In this document: positions 8,272 through 16,166 of the stretch, one piece after another
Numbering within the stretch: the first letter of the stretch is position 1
How the letters are laid out: each line of letters starts with the position of its first letter
Source of the DNA: Mitosporidium daphniae
Taxonomy: Eukaryota > Microsporidia
Reading direction: 5' to 3'
NCBI RefSeq assembly: GCF_000760515.2
Contig: NW_013546142.1
Location: 1 to 21,918 of the forward strand
Length of the DNA: 21,918 nucleotides
The notes under the pieces: generated by a model
What the model was told of the DNA's origin: nothing
What the model saw: the letters and a program-made list of their open reading frames with translations, nothing else
Databases searched by the model: none
Position numbers and translations under genes: made by a program

Positions 8272-11200
8272 TCAAAGGGGCGAATGAAAGTCAATAATAT
8301 CCTCGACAAAGAGGGCCTTTTGATCATGTTCATGCGATACCACGTTAAAGCTTACTCGTAATCGCAACCGAAGCGCCCCGGTAGACTTGAGAGGGTCTTT
8401 AAATCTAATTACTTGAAACATGCGTTCATTTCCGGATATCTTTGAGCAGGAGGGCTTCTCAAGGATAAGATTAATGCCCTACCATGAAAAACAAAGTTGC
8501 TACCTTCAGCGAGGCCACCTCAATAGATATTGCTTCATAAATTGCCGTCGATGTGGTTGAGGTTTCAACAGAAATCCTGCACGCTGCCATGCTTGGTGTT
8601 CCGCCGAATTGAGTGATATATAAAAGGAGCCCCTCTTTTTCATAAATCAGCCATTCCCCCAGGGATCCCATCAATCGAGCTTCCTTTACAAATGATTTTG
8701 GGGATTCCGAGTAGTCTGGAGATTGACTTGAATGTGAAAATACGGTATCTCTGTCAATAGAAATATAGGAGGGAGCATGTGTCGAGGAAATTGGACTAGA
8801 AGGCCCAGATGCTATGGATCGACTCCTACTTGAGTCTCTCAAGGATGGGGAATTCTTTCTACCAGGAGAAGCTGGAATGGGAGAAAGTCCTCTGTCGCTG
8901 AGGACAGGCGAAAGCCCTCTGTCGCTAAGGACAGGAGAAAGGCCTTTGTTGCTAACGACAGGAGAATGACTTTTGTTGCTGAGGACAGGCGAAAGCCCTT
9001 TGTTGCGGAGGACAGGAGAGAGTCCTCTGCTGGAATCTGTAAAGTCGGCAGATGATAGCGATGAGGTGATCGATTTCATTGGCTCAAATTTCAACTGTGC
9101 AAATAGGTTCTTGGGGTCGATAAAAATTTACACTGCTTACTTGGATTGAGGAGCTGGCGCCCTCCAGAACGGGAAGAGAGATTCTGGCCTCGCTTTTTAT
9201 TTCGATTTGCCGCAAAGGGATCATGTCAAAGATTTCTTCTCTTTGCGAGGCGCTAAATTGCTTGATAATTGCGAAAATGTTCCGGGCCAGCTGCCTCAAA
9301 TCTGAATCGTCAGTTGCGGGTTTTGCATTCAAGTAGCGGTAAATCTGGCTTAGAAAATCTTGGCTGTTGTTTTTACAAGTGTCCACGTCAAACCCCCCAT
9401 CATTGGTACCGGATCGAGCAGAAAGCTTCCCAATCGCAATAAAGACATATTGAGCAAGTGGCAGGGAAAGCTGAAATTAACAACGCAAAATGCTCACCTC
9501 TTTGCCGGATACCATGGCCCCAAGAAGCGACAACACTTGATCGGGAGTTGGAATATTGCCATCCAACAAATGGCCCTCATGGAAAAACGGCCCTGGAGCA
9601 AGAAGATGGCCATACTCTCCAATGATATAAACCAAGGCAATGATAACCTAAAAATGTCAGCAAAAAGCTTTTCCAACCGAAGCCCCATCATTGACCTTTG
9701 AAAGAGACGCAGCTGCACGATGTACGGCATATCTTTGAATGCTTGCATCTGCTGCCAAGTGACGCGAAAGGATAGATATGGCCTTTTGAGGAGCATCATC
9801 ATAGCATTCTTCACGAAGTGGAATGGACTCCAGAATCTTAAGGAGCATGTCTACAAAAAGCTTAGACCCAATCTCCAACGAATATTTCTCAATGGCCATG
9901 ATAAGCCGTTCCGGAAGAGTAAGAAAGGAAGAGGGCAAAAGAAGGTGGCCATTCTGAACGTGGACGTTGAGGCTTCCAGACCCGGTGAAAAAATAGTTGT
10001 TATTACTCAACACATCCAATAAAACTTCGAGCAGTTTGGGGATATTTTCCGGGTACTCGTGAGGATCTAAAAATATCCCAAAAATAACGTCGATGGCTTT
10101 TGCAACGATTCCAAAATCCGAATCGGTGAGACATGCCTGAATGGACGATAATATTGCATTGAGTGAGCTCTTTGGGATTTTGTTCATCGAAAATGACTTT
10201 AGCAGCAAGTTGAGGGCAACATACCTCCCGTTGTTGTTACTGCTGTTATTGGAGTTTGAATCGTCACACGCCCTTAAAAAGGACACTCCAAGAGCCTCTA
10301 ATGCCCGCTCTGTTAGATTTGAATCTCCATTCAGAGCGAGAACGGTCTGAATGCACTCATATCTTACCGCTAGGGCGGCCCCGAAAACTTTTCCCGCCCC
10401 CGAAAGAATATGCAAAAGACATTCGGTCAAATCGGGCGTAGATCTGCCCAATATCCTCAATACTCGAAGTATGGAAACCTAAATTGTAAATGCTTCAAAA
10501 AACCTGGAGAAACGGATCCGTCGTACCGCCTACATCGTATTCTGGAAAAGAGGAGGAGAACAACAACGAGCTCAAAACCCTAACTAGAAGGGGGGCCAAT
10601 TTTTTTAGCTCTAAGAAAATAGGGGTCCCCACAGACCGAAGTGCCAATTCTGAAATCAGTGCACAAGAGGAAAGCAGAACACCATGATTTCGGTCAGAAA
10701 GAAGAGGCCTGGTACGTTCGAGTATCATTTCGTAAAGTCCATCTTGCCGCAGCGATGCATCTGAAAGGGTGCGGATCATTTTAAGAACCGCGAGAACCGC
10801 CTAAATGATAAGCATCATGATTTTAAAGGGGCTGAAATGGAAAACAAACTCGTAATTCAAGCACATGAATTGAAAGGAATTTCAACAAGCAACATTGGGA
10901 AAAAGGATCCCAAGAAGCCCGCGTTTCAATCGAAAAAAACGAAATGGAGAAAAATCGGTACCTTTTTCAGAATGTATGCATTGGGGACGTTGAGAAGCCG
11001 CAGAAGCTCTGTGGAAAGCTCTTGTGCCATGCCACTTGTAAGCAGAGACGCCAATGAAGTTAGGGCAAGCCCAGTCACATACATCGAACATCCATTTGAG
11101 GACAAAGTGGGGAGGGAAGGCATTCCCCCGCTCAAGTCGCTCTTGAAGGAGTTTGTTGCTAGCACTAGCGTTTCTTGAGAACTATCCAATAGCAAAGATA

Positions 11201-11591
11201 TGCCCAAATGGCCAAGCCGCTTGTCGGCAAAATTGGGCGATGCCATAAGCTTCAACGCATCCAATTGCCCAAAGGCAACTGAAATACCCCCATGTGCCGC
11301 GGTCAGCAATTGAATGCAAAGCAACTTTGCCAAAGCCCGATATCTCTTCTTTTCCTTCCCGCGAGAGATAGAGGTGTTTTGCAATGCCATGCGAATTTCA
11401 GCCGCCTCTCTTGAAATCAAATCCCGCTCTTCGGCAGCGGTCTTGCAGTTTCGAATGGCTCGAATAAGGCTTTTTACGGATTTGTATGAATTTGAATCCG
11501 TTTTTGCCATCATGGCCGCCCTTGTAACTGGTTTCTTCCTGCCCAATGAGAGTGATCTTGAGAGAATGGATTCTGCAGATGAGGATGACAT
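8272..11591 (-). CDS. AP-1 complex subunit gamma (gamma-adaptin)
   Basis: Large subunit of the AP-1 clathrin adaptor, acting at the trans-Golgi/endosomes. Minus-strand exons are 11591-10962, 10800-10504, 10478-9678, 9647-9498, 9470-9141, 9094-8504 and 8478-8272, giving about 1001 aa. Introns are 161, 25, 30, 27, 46 and 25 nt, all phase 0. The trunk is clear: SLIRAIRNCKTAAEERDLIS, FADKRLGHLGISLLLD, NHGVLLSS, DPFLQVSILRVLRILGR, RYVALNLLLKS, YIIGEYGHLLAPG. The C-terminal ear is present (MFQVIRFKDPLKSTGALRLR). The hinge (from about residue 737) has no obvious clathrin box and carries five to six 9-residue Ser-Pro repeats encoded by a 27-bp minisatellite. The fifth intron could instead end at an AAG 15 nt earlier (31 nt). 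The protein is longer than typical gamma (about 820 aa) because of this hinge and a basic N-terminal extension. Confidence 0.95.
8883..9033 (-). repeat. 27-bp coding minisatellite in the AP-1 gamma hinge
   Basis: Five tandem 27-bp units start at 8883, 8910, 8937, 8964 and 8991, with a partial sixth from 9018. On the minus strand each unit encodes nine residues of the form GLSPVLSNK/GLSPVLSDR, with one divergent copy (SHSPVVSNK). Every unit keeps a Ser-Pro dipeptide, a proline-directed kinase site. Confidence 0.95.
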
Positions 11592-11875
11592 TGCATAAAT
11601 TTAGATTCTTCCCTGGACTTTAGTTCCAATTTAAATTCTTCCCTGGACTTTAGTTCCAATTTAAATTCTTCCCTGGACTTTAGTTCCAGTTTAAATTCTT
11701 CCCTGGACTTTAGTTCCAATTTAAATTCTTGCCAGGACTTTAATTCCACTTTAAATTCAATTAATTTTAGTTTCACATCGTGAGTTGCAACTCGCCTAAA
11801 CGTTCGCCAATCAGCAGAGGTTTCGCTTTTTATTTTACATCTTCCCTGAAATCTTTCACCTGACCACCTGCCACC
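11592..11875. promoter_or_regulatory. divergent promoter region, AP-1 gamma / small signal-peptide protein
   Basis: 284 nt between two divergent start codons. More than half is the 30-bp minisatellite described separately. The remaining about 115 nt next to the plus-strand gene ends in CTGCCACC immediately before its ATG, a good context for initiation. Confidence 0.45.
11601..11760. repeat. 30-bp minisatellite between divergent genes
   Basis: Units of 30 bp at 11611-11640, 11641-11670, 11671-11700 and 11701-11730 are nearly identical (CCCTGGACTTTAGTTCCAAT then TTAAATTCTT). A diverged fifth copy is at 11731-11760 and a partial one at 11601-11610. Because 30 is a multiple of 3, a minus-strand frame stays open through it (repeating EFKLELKSRE), but that frame has no usable ATG and is out of phase with AP-1 gamma. 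Confidence 0.95.
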
Positions 11876-12169
11876 ATGAATGCGAAGCGAGTTTTTATTC
11901 CTCTACTTTTTGGGCTTCTTTTTTTTGTAGCCATACTATCTGCATATAATCCAGACGCTCAACTCAAAAAAGACATGCTTCCACAGGAAGATATCAAGCG
12001 CCTACTTAAGGCCACGCAGCATCTTCTCAGAGTAGCCGAGAGGACAGGCTGGCGCCCATGCTTAGAGGGACTTATGAACTATTTCGTTTCAAAATTTCTT
12101 CCCTCTGAAGATGGAAGCAACACCATGGAAAAAGATTTTTTTTCTAGAAATAATGACCCCGGGCTCTAG
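11876..12169 (+). CDS. small signal-peptide / ER-directed protein of unknown function
   Basis: 97 aa, ATG preceded by GCCACC. Residues 1-23 (MNAKRVFIPLLFGLLFFVAI then LSA) have a basic start and a strong hydrophobic core, as in a cleaved signal peptide or a type II signal anchor. The remainder is about 70 residues, polar and helical (EDIKRLLKATQHLLRVAERT), with one Cys at residue 62 and an acidic, Ser/Asn-rich tail. I do not recognise a family. It is divergent from AP-1 gamma and nearly abuts TRAPPC3 (45 nt between stop codons), the normal spacing for real genes here. It could be a secreted or lumenal small protein. Codon content and gene spacing support a real gene, but there is no homology evidence. 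Confidence 0.6.
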   Translation: MNAKRVFIPLLFGLLFFVAILSAYNPDAQLKKDMLPQEDIKRLLKATQHLLRVAERTGWRPCLEGLMNYFVSKFLPSEDGSNTMEKDFFSRNNDPGL

Positions 12170-12193
12170 CAGCAGCGATGGATGGATGTACTT

Positions 12194-12207
12194 AATAAAA
12201 TTTTATT
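12194..12207. terminator. bidirectional palindromic polyadenylation signal
   Basis: The 14-nt palindrome AATAAAATTTTATT lies in the 45-nt gap between two convergent genes. It offers AATAAA on the plus strand (24 nt after the small-protein stop) and on the minus strand (7 nt after the TRAPPC3 stop). Confidence 0.6.
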
Positions 12208-12214
12208 ATCTTAA

Positions 12215-12914
12215 CTACTGCTCCAGGGTAAGATGAATAACCGGACTGCCTCCTGGAAGCAAAGCCAGCGATTCAAGACAATCGCCCTTCAAGATGGAGA
12301 TCTGCACCTTCATTTGCAACTAGGAGGGAAAAATCGACAAATTAATTGGTACCACTTCGAAAATCCCCCTCAATAATCCGACCCAAATGAGGGACAATGA
12401 AATTTTCTTGTGAAGCCCATGGCTGACAAATTCTTCAAAGCTCAGCAGAGAGGTGTCTGGGGCCGCATTTTGCGTAGGCAGTCCATCGTTGAGGCTTGGA
12501 AGCATGTAGGCGATCCACGGGTTTTCTTCAACACTAATGTTGCAGCAATTTTCGCTCTCGTTCCACTCTGAAGAGGAGGCGAAGCATCCAAAATATGTTT
12601 TGCAAGCAACCTTGGTTATCACCTCAATGCAGTCCTTGAACGACCGACAGGGAGGCAAAAGTGAGCGGGCATAAAAGTCATCTACCAAGCGACACCCGAT
12701 AGAATATCCCATGCGCTCGATCTCCTTATTGATGGTGGTGATGTTTCCATTGCTCTCAACAATGCAGAGCTTGAGAAAGGATCCAAATGTAAGCACAAAT
12801 ACTTCGCTGGGCTACTGGTCAAAATAAGTACGCTACCAATTTCTCTGTTTTTTTCCACAGATCATCAGAAAGGCTTTTCAGGCTCTCTCGGGAGTTTTGG
12901 ACAAAATTGGGCAT
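12215..12914 (-). CDS. BET3: TRAPP complex core subunit TRAPPC3 / Bet3
   Basis: Core subunit of the TRAPP tethering/Rab-GEF complexes in ER-Golgi traffic. Minus-strand exons are 12914-12837, 12811-12353 and 12319-12215, giving 213 aa; introns are 25 and 33 nt. Matches to Bet3: LWKKTEKLPSEVFVLTFGSF, IERMGYSIGCRLVDDFYARS, FKDCIEVITKVACKTYFG, GLLRGIFEV, and the C-terminal ISILKGDCLESLALLPGG. Cys81 (in LLPPCRSF) aligns with the palmitoylated Cys68 of mammalian Bet3. The first acceptor was chosen at the inner TAG so that PSEVF aligns with SSELF; the next AG breaks the frame. A 15-25 residue insertion before GLLRG is not conserved. The DnaJ gene is upstream on the same strand with 124 nt between. 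Confidence 0.94.
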
Positions 12915-13001
12915 CCCACACGATCACAATAAATTGCAGAAAATCTCGGGTTGTTAAATTGGCCGCCAAAGCCTTCCAAAATTGGCGACGTTAATTTACT
13001 T

Positions 13002-13007
13002 TTTATT
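13002..13007 (-). terminator. polyadenylation signal of the DnaJ gene
   Basis: AATAAA on the minus strand lies 31 nt past the DnaJ stop codon, within the 124-nt gap before TRAPPC3. Confidence 0.45.
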
Positions 13008-13038
13008 TGCCATTTAAATAGAGTTGGGTTGTTGTCAA

Positions 13039-14391
13039 TCAATGGTGCTTCTCCCCTTCCACCTTTTCAGAGGTGGCTACTTTTTCGCGTATCCAGTCCT
13101 TCAGCTTTGAAGCTGCAGAGCTAGGCGATGAGCCGCAAGGCTGGGCAGTCGATGCGGAAGACGGCGCAGAGCCATCCCAATCTCGCAAAATCGATTTCTG
13201 GTGTGCACTAAGCGTGGCCGGCAGCTCAACACCAAGAGTCACAAACATATCGCCTTGTTTGCGCATGCTCTCATTAAATATTCCCTTCCCCTTCAGCCGT
13301 TTTACATCTCCAGGCTGAATGGAGCAAGGTGAAATGAGAAGATCAACTTCTCCGCTGAGCGATGGAATTCTAATGCTCCCCCCAAGGAGCGACGTCATCA
13401 GCGGGACCTTTGTCGACTGGTAAATGTCATTCCCATCTCTCCTGAAAATGGGGCTTTCTTGGACCTAAATACAAAGTCCATTATGACGGCCAAGGCCTAC
13501 CTTAAATTGCAATAAAAGATTTCCGGCTCGTGAGCCTGTTCCCATGGAGTTTCCCATGCCCTCCATCACAAGCTGGGTGGAAGAGTCAACGCCGGCCGGA
13601 ATTCGCACCTCTATTGGGGTTGGGGAGGCACTGCGATGGATGCCGTCTCCCGAACACTTTTTGCATGGATTTGGATTGTGTGATCCGGTACCATCACATG
13701 TATCGCATGGAACCTCGATCACCATTCCTCCGCGAGAAAAGACCTTCGCTCCACGCCCTCCGCATCCTTTGCATGTAGCCATAGTTGTTCCCGGAGTTAT
13801 CCCCGATCCAGAGCATGTTCCACATTGCTCCCACCGTGAGAGAGTAATCGGCTTGACGCAACCAAGCGCCGCTTCCAGAAATGTAAGAGTAATTCTCATT
13901 TGGATGTCCTCTGAAATTCTCTTTCCGCCTCGGGATGTCCCGCGAAAGGCATGGGTTCCAAAAAGATCGGCAAATGGATCGAAAGCGCTTCCTGAACCAG
14001 GACGGCTAGAACGTCCAGCCCCAAAAAAAGACTTGAAAATATCGGCCGGATCAGGATGCTGCGAGTCCTCGTTCTCTTGATAGCCATTTGCATCAAAAGA
14101 GGCTCTTTTTTGGTCATCAGAAAGAATGTCATAGGCCGTCTGTACTTCAACGAATTTCTCTTTCGCTGCGGGATCTTTGTTTGTGTCCGGGTGAAATTGC
14201 TTAACCAAACCCAAGTATGCCTTTTTAATGGCAGCAGCAGATGCGCTTTTTGGAATGCCAAGAACGTCATATGGATCTTTTTTCTTTGCAGAGCTATAAA
14301 AATTGCAAGAGCGATGCCGAAGCATTGCTTGGCTCGAAGATATGATGCATCCCGCCGATAACGAAGGCAGTCTTGGGAAAAAGAAAACCAT
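13039..14391 (-). CDS. MDJ1: mitochondrial DnaJ (Hsp40, MDJ1/TID1 type)
   Basis: Type I J-protein co-chaperone of the mitochondrial matrix Hsp70. Minus-strand exons are 14391-13501 and 13464-13039, giving 438 aa with one 36-nt intron. N-terminal residues 1-35 are hydrophobic, Ser/Arg-rich and almost free of acidic residues, ending in RSCNFYSS, as expected of a mitochondrial presequence. J domain about 38-104 with the HPD motif at 67-69; Gly/Phe-rich linker 105-150; four CxxCxGxG zinc motifs starting at C190, C207, C229 and C243; and a C-terminal substrate domain (LGGSIRIPSLSGEVDL, KGKGI, LPATLSAHQKSILRDW). The basic/Ser tail is unusual but short. A telobox-like CTAACCCT sits 24-31 nt before the ATG. 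Localisation is inferred from the presequence. Confidence 0.94.
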
Positions 14392-14697
14392 GCTCTAAAA
14401 AATTATAAAATTGAAGGGTTAGCAGTTTATTAAATTTTACAACTTTTGCTCCTATGCAAAACACGTCTTAACACAAGCAGAGAGGGGCGGAACTGCGAGA
14501 TCAGCGCATTGTTTTCACCAGGCCGTTTTTCGATTCTCTCTTGCAAAATTTCATTAGAAATTAATGAAGGATATTGCAAGTTAAAAAATAGAAAATGGCG
14601 ACACAAAAATTCAGGGAGGCGTTCAAACGACACGGGAGAGCAAAAAAACGCTCTCAAAACCAAAAGGGCAACCAAATGGTCTATTCATATTGAGAAA
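14392..14697. promoter_or_regulatory. 306-nt gap upstream of DnaJ
   Basis: Lies between the DnaJ start and the stop of the next minus-strand gene. It holds AGGGTTAG (14415-14422; CTAACCCT on the DnaJ strand) and TTAAATTTTACAACTTT (14430-14446), which also occurs upstream of PP2A B55. A 32-codon basic plus-strand ORF at 14595-14693 has no recognisable match. No RNA gene was seen. Confidence 0.35.
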
Positions 14698-16010
14698 TTA
14701 TTTCTTACAGTAAGGGTCAAGAACAGATGGCTCAACAGCGAGGTACGATGGGTTCACTTGCAAAAGCCGCGTCCAGACCGGTGTTTCCTTGATGATTCCG
14801 AAATTCAAATCGCCAATATGGCAAGCTGTTTCCAGGATAAAAATCATGGGATCGATTTTTTTCTCAATACAAAATAAAAGATTAGTAACCACAGAGTCAA
14901 GGCTGGCGGTATCTTGCACTCGCCATCTTCTTAGCAAGTCATGGCAAATTAGCCGGGCATTTGGCGCGAGACCAATGGCATGCAACAGTATCGAAACGGA
15001 GGCAATAGTTTGAAAGGGAAGCGGTACCACATTTCTCTTCTCCTTCAATGTATCTAGAATGAGTTGAACTATCAGTGGAGACTCGTCACAAAGTAAGTCG
15101 CTCGTAGTTGATAGGAGCATAAGATCAATTGATTCCATGGTAGATATTCCAAACAAGGAAAAGAGGACATGAAGAGTTGCTTTTCGAACCTCTACCTCCT
15201 GATCCTCCAAGAGGAGGAGGAAAATCCCTGTCATTCCAGCAGAATAGTTTTTCTTTTTCGGACTAATATGGTTTGCTCTACCGGAGCCAGATGCAGAAAT
15301 CGAAAGCGAAGAGGCCTTTTGCTCAAAAAAAGATTCTTCCGAAGGCTCTAAAAAGTCATCAAAAACCAAGGTATCATCTAGCACTGTTTCTTGCGAAAGT
15401 GATGTGTCTAAAGCTTGCTTTGAAAAGGATTGGGACACCGTGGAAACAAAGCGATCCGCATTCACCTCGAGCAGCATGTTCAGGATATTTCCAAGCGAAA
15501 AAATAATTGAAAGCCGAATTTTCGTCGGGATGGTCCGGTCAACAGCAAGCTCTGAAAGGTCTCGATAAAGCATGAATAGCAGGGCTGCCGATCGCAATGG
15601 AAACTCGGCAAGCTTGACATAGATGTTCACAAGAGATGATCTAATATAATCGTCCTCGAAAAGTACCATTGTGGAGAGGATTGGCATCAGAACGTAGCAA
15701 AAAGAATTGATAGCGTCACAATCAGCACCAAAGGAATTGGAAAAGATTGAAAACAATAAGAATATCAAATCCAAAGCGCTCTATTAATGTAAAAAGGCCG
15801 GGATAAGGGTACCTTTCTATTTACTTCGACGCCATCAGCAAGAAGCATCGCAAGAAAAGCAAAAAGATCTTGCCGCTGAAGGATAAACCCATCATAGGAG
15901 GGGATTGCCTGAGATATCTGGTGCTGCAGTTGGTCTAATATCATCTTCCGCTGGACAGGATCCAAAGAACAGAGGGAGTGGCAGTCTGCTTCTGACAAAA
16001 TTATCAACAT
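14698..16010 (-). CDS. unassigned alpha-helical, HEAT/ARM-like repeat protein
   Basis: Minus-strand exons are 16010-15813 and 15780-14698, joined across a 32-nt GTACC...TAG intron in phase 0, giving 426 aa from ATG 16008-16010. The sequence is almost entirely amphipathic helix pairs typical of an alpha-solenoid (for example VEVRKATLHVLFSLFG, SPLIVQLILDTLKEK, PTKIRLSIIFSLGNILNMLL). One acidic/Ser-rich disordered loop interrupts it (about residues 195-240: DDTLVFDDFLEPSEESFF). I cannot name the family; an Integrator-4-like or other scaffold role is only a guess. A further 5' exon is possible, since a TAG acceptor-like site lies just upstream of the first ATG frame. It is divergent from the SWIB-domain gene with 156 nt between. 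Confidence 0.75.
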
Positions 16011-16166
16011 TTCTTGTACAAAAGTAAAAGCCCTGATGTGCTAAGTGGCTTATATATTTCCGAACTGCCAAGTGCACGCAACACAAGGAAAGTTGGAATT
16101 TCAGATAATTTGCAACAATTAATGGGCCCAATACTGCCACATTAATTTTCAATTAAATTGTAAATT
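16011..16166. promoter_or_regulatory. divergent promoter region, helical-repeat gene / SNF12
   Basis: 156 nt separate the two start codons. The last 30 nt before the plus-strand ATG are AT-rich (AATTAAATTGTAAATT). A minus-strand open frame crosses it (to 16152) but contains no ATG. Confidence 0.4.

Noticed and set aside
10576-10583. AACCCTAA telobox
   Set aside because: It lies inside an AP-1 gamma coding exon and is explained by the codons there.
11510-11776. Minus-strand ORF with repeated EFKLELKSRE decapeptides
   Set aside because: It is open only because the minisatellite unit is 30 bp. It lacks an ATG before the repeat and overlaps the AP-1 gamma start in another frame.
14595-14693. 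32-codon basic ORF starting MATQKFREAF, possibly a tiny ribosomal protein
   Set aside because: It does not match L39, L41 or other small ribosomal proteins I know and runs up to the end of the neighbouring gene; too weak to call.
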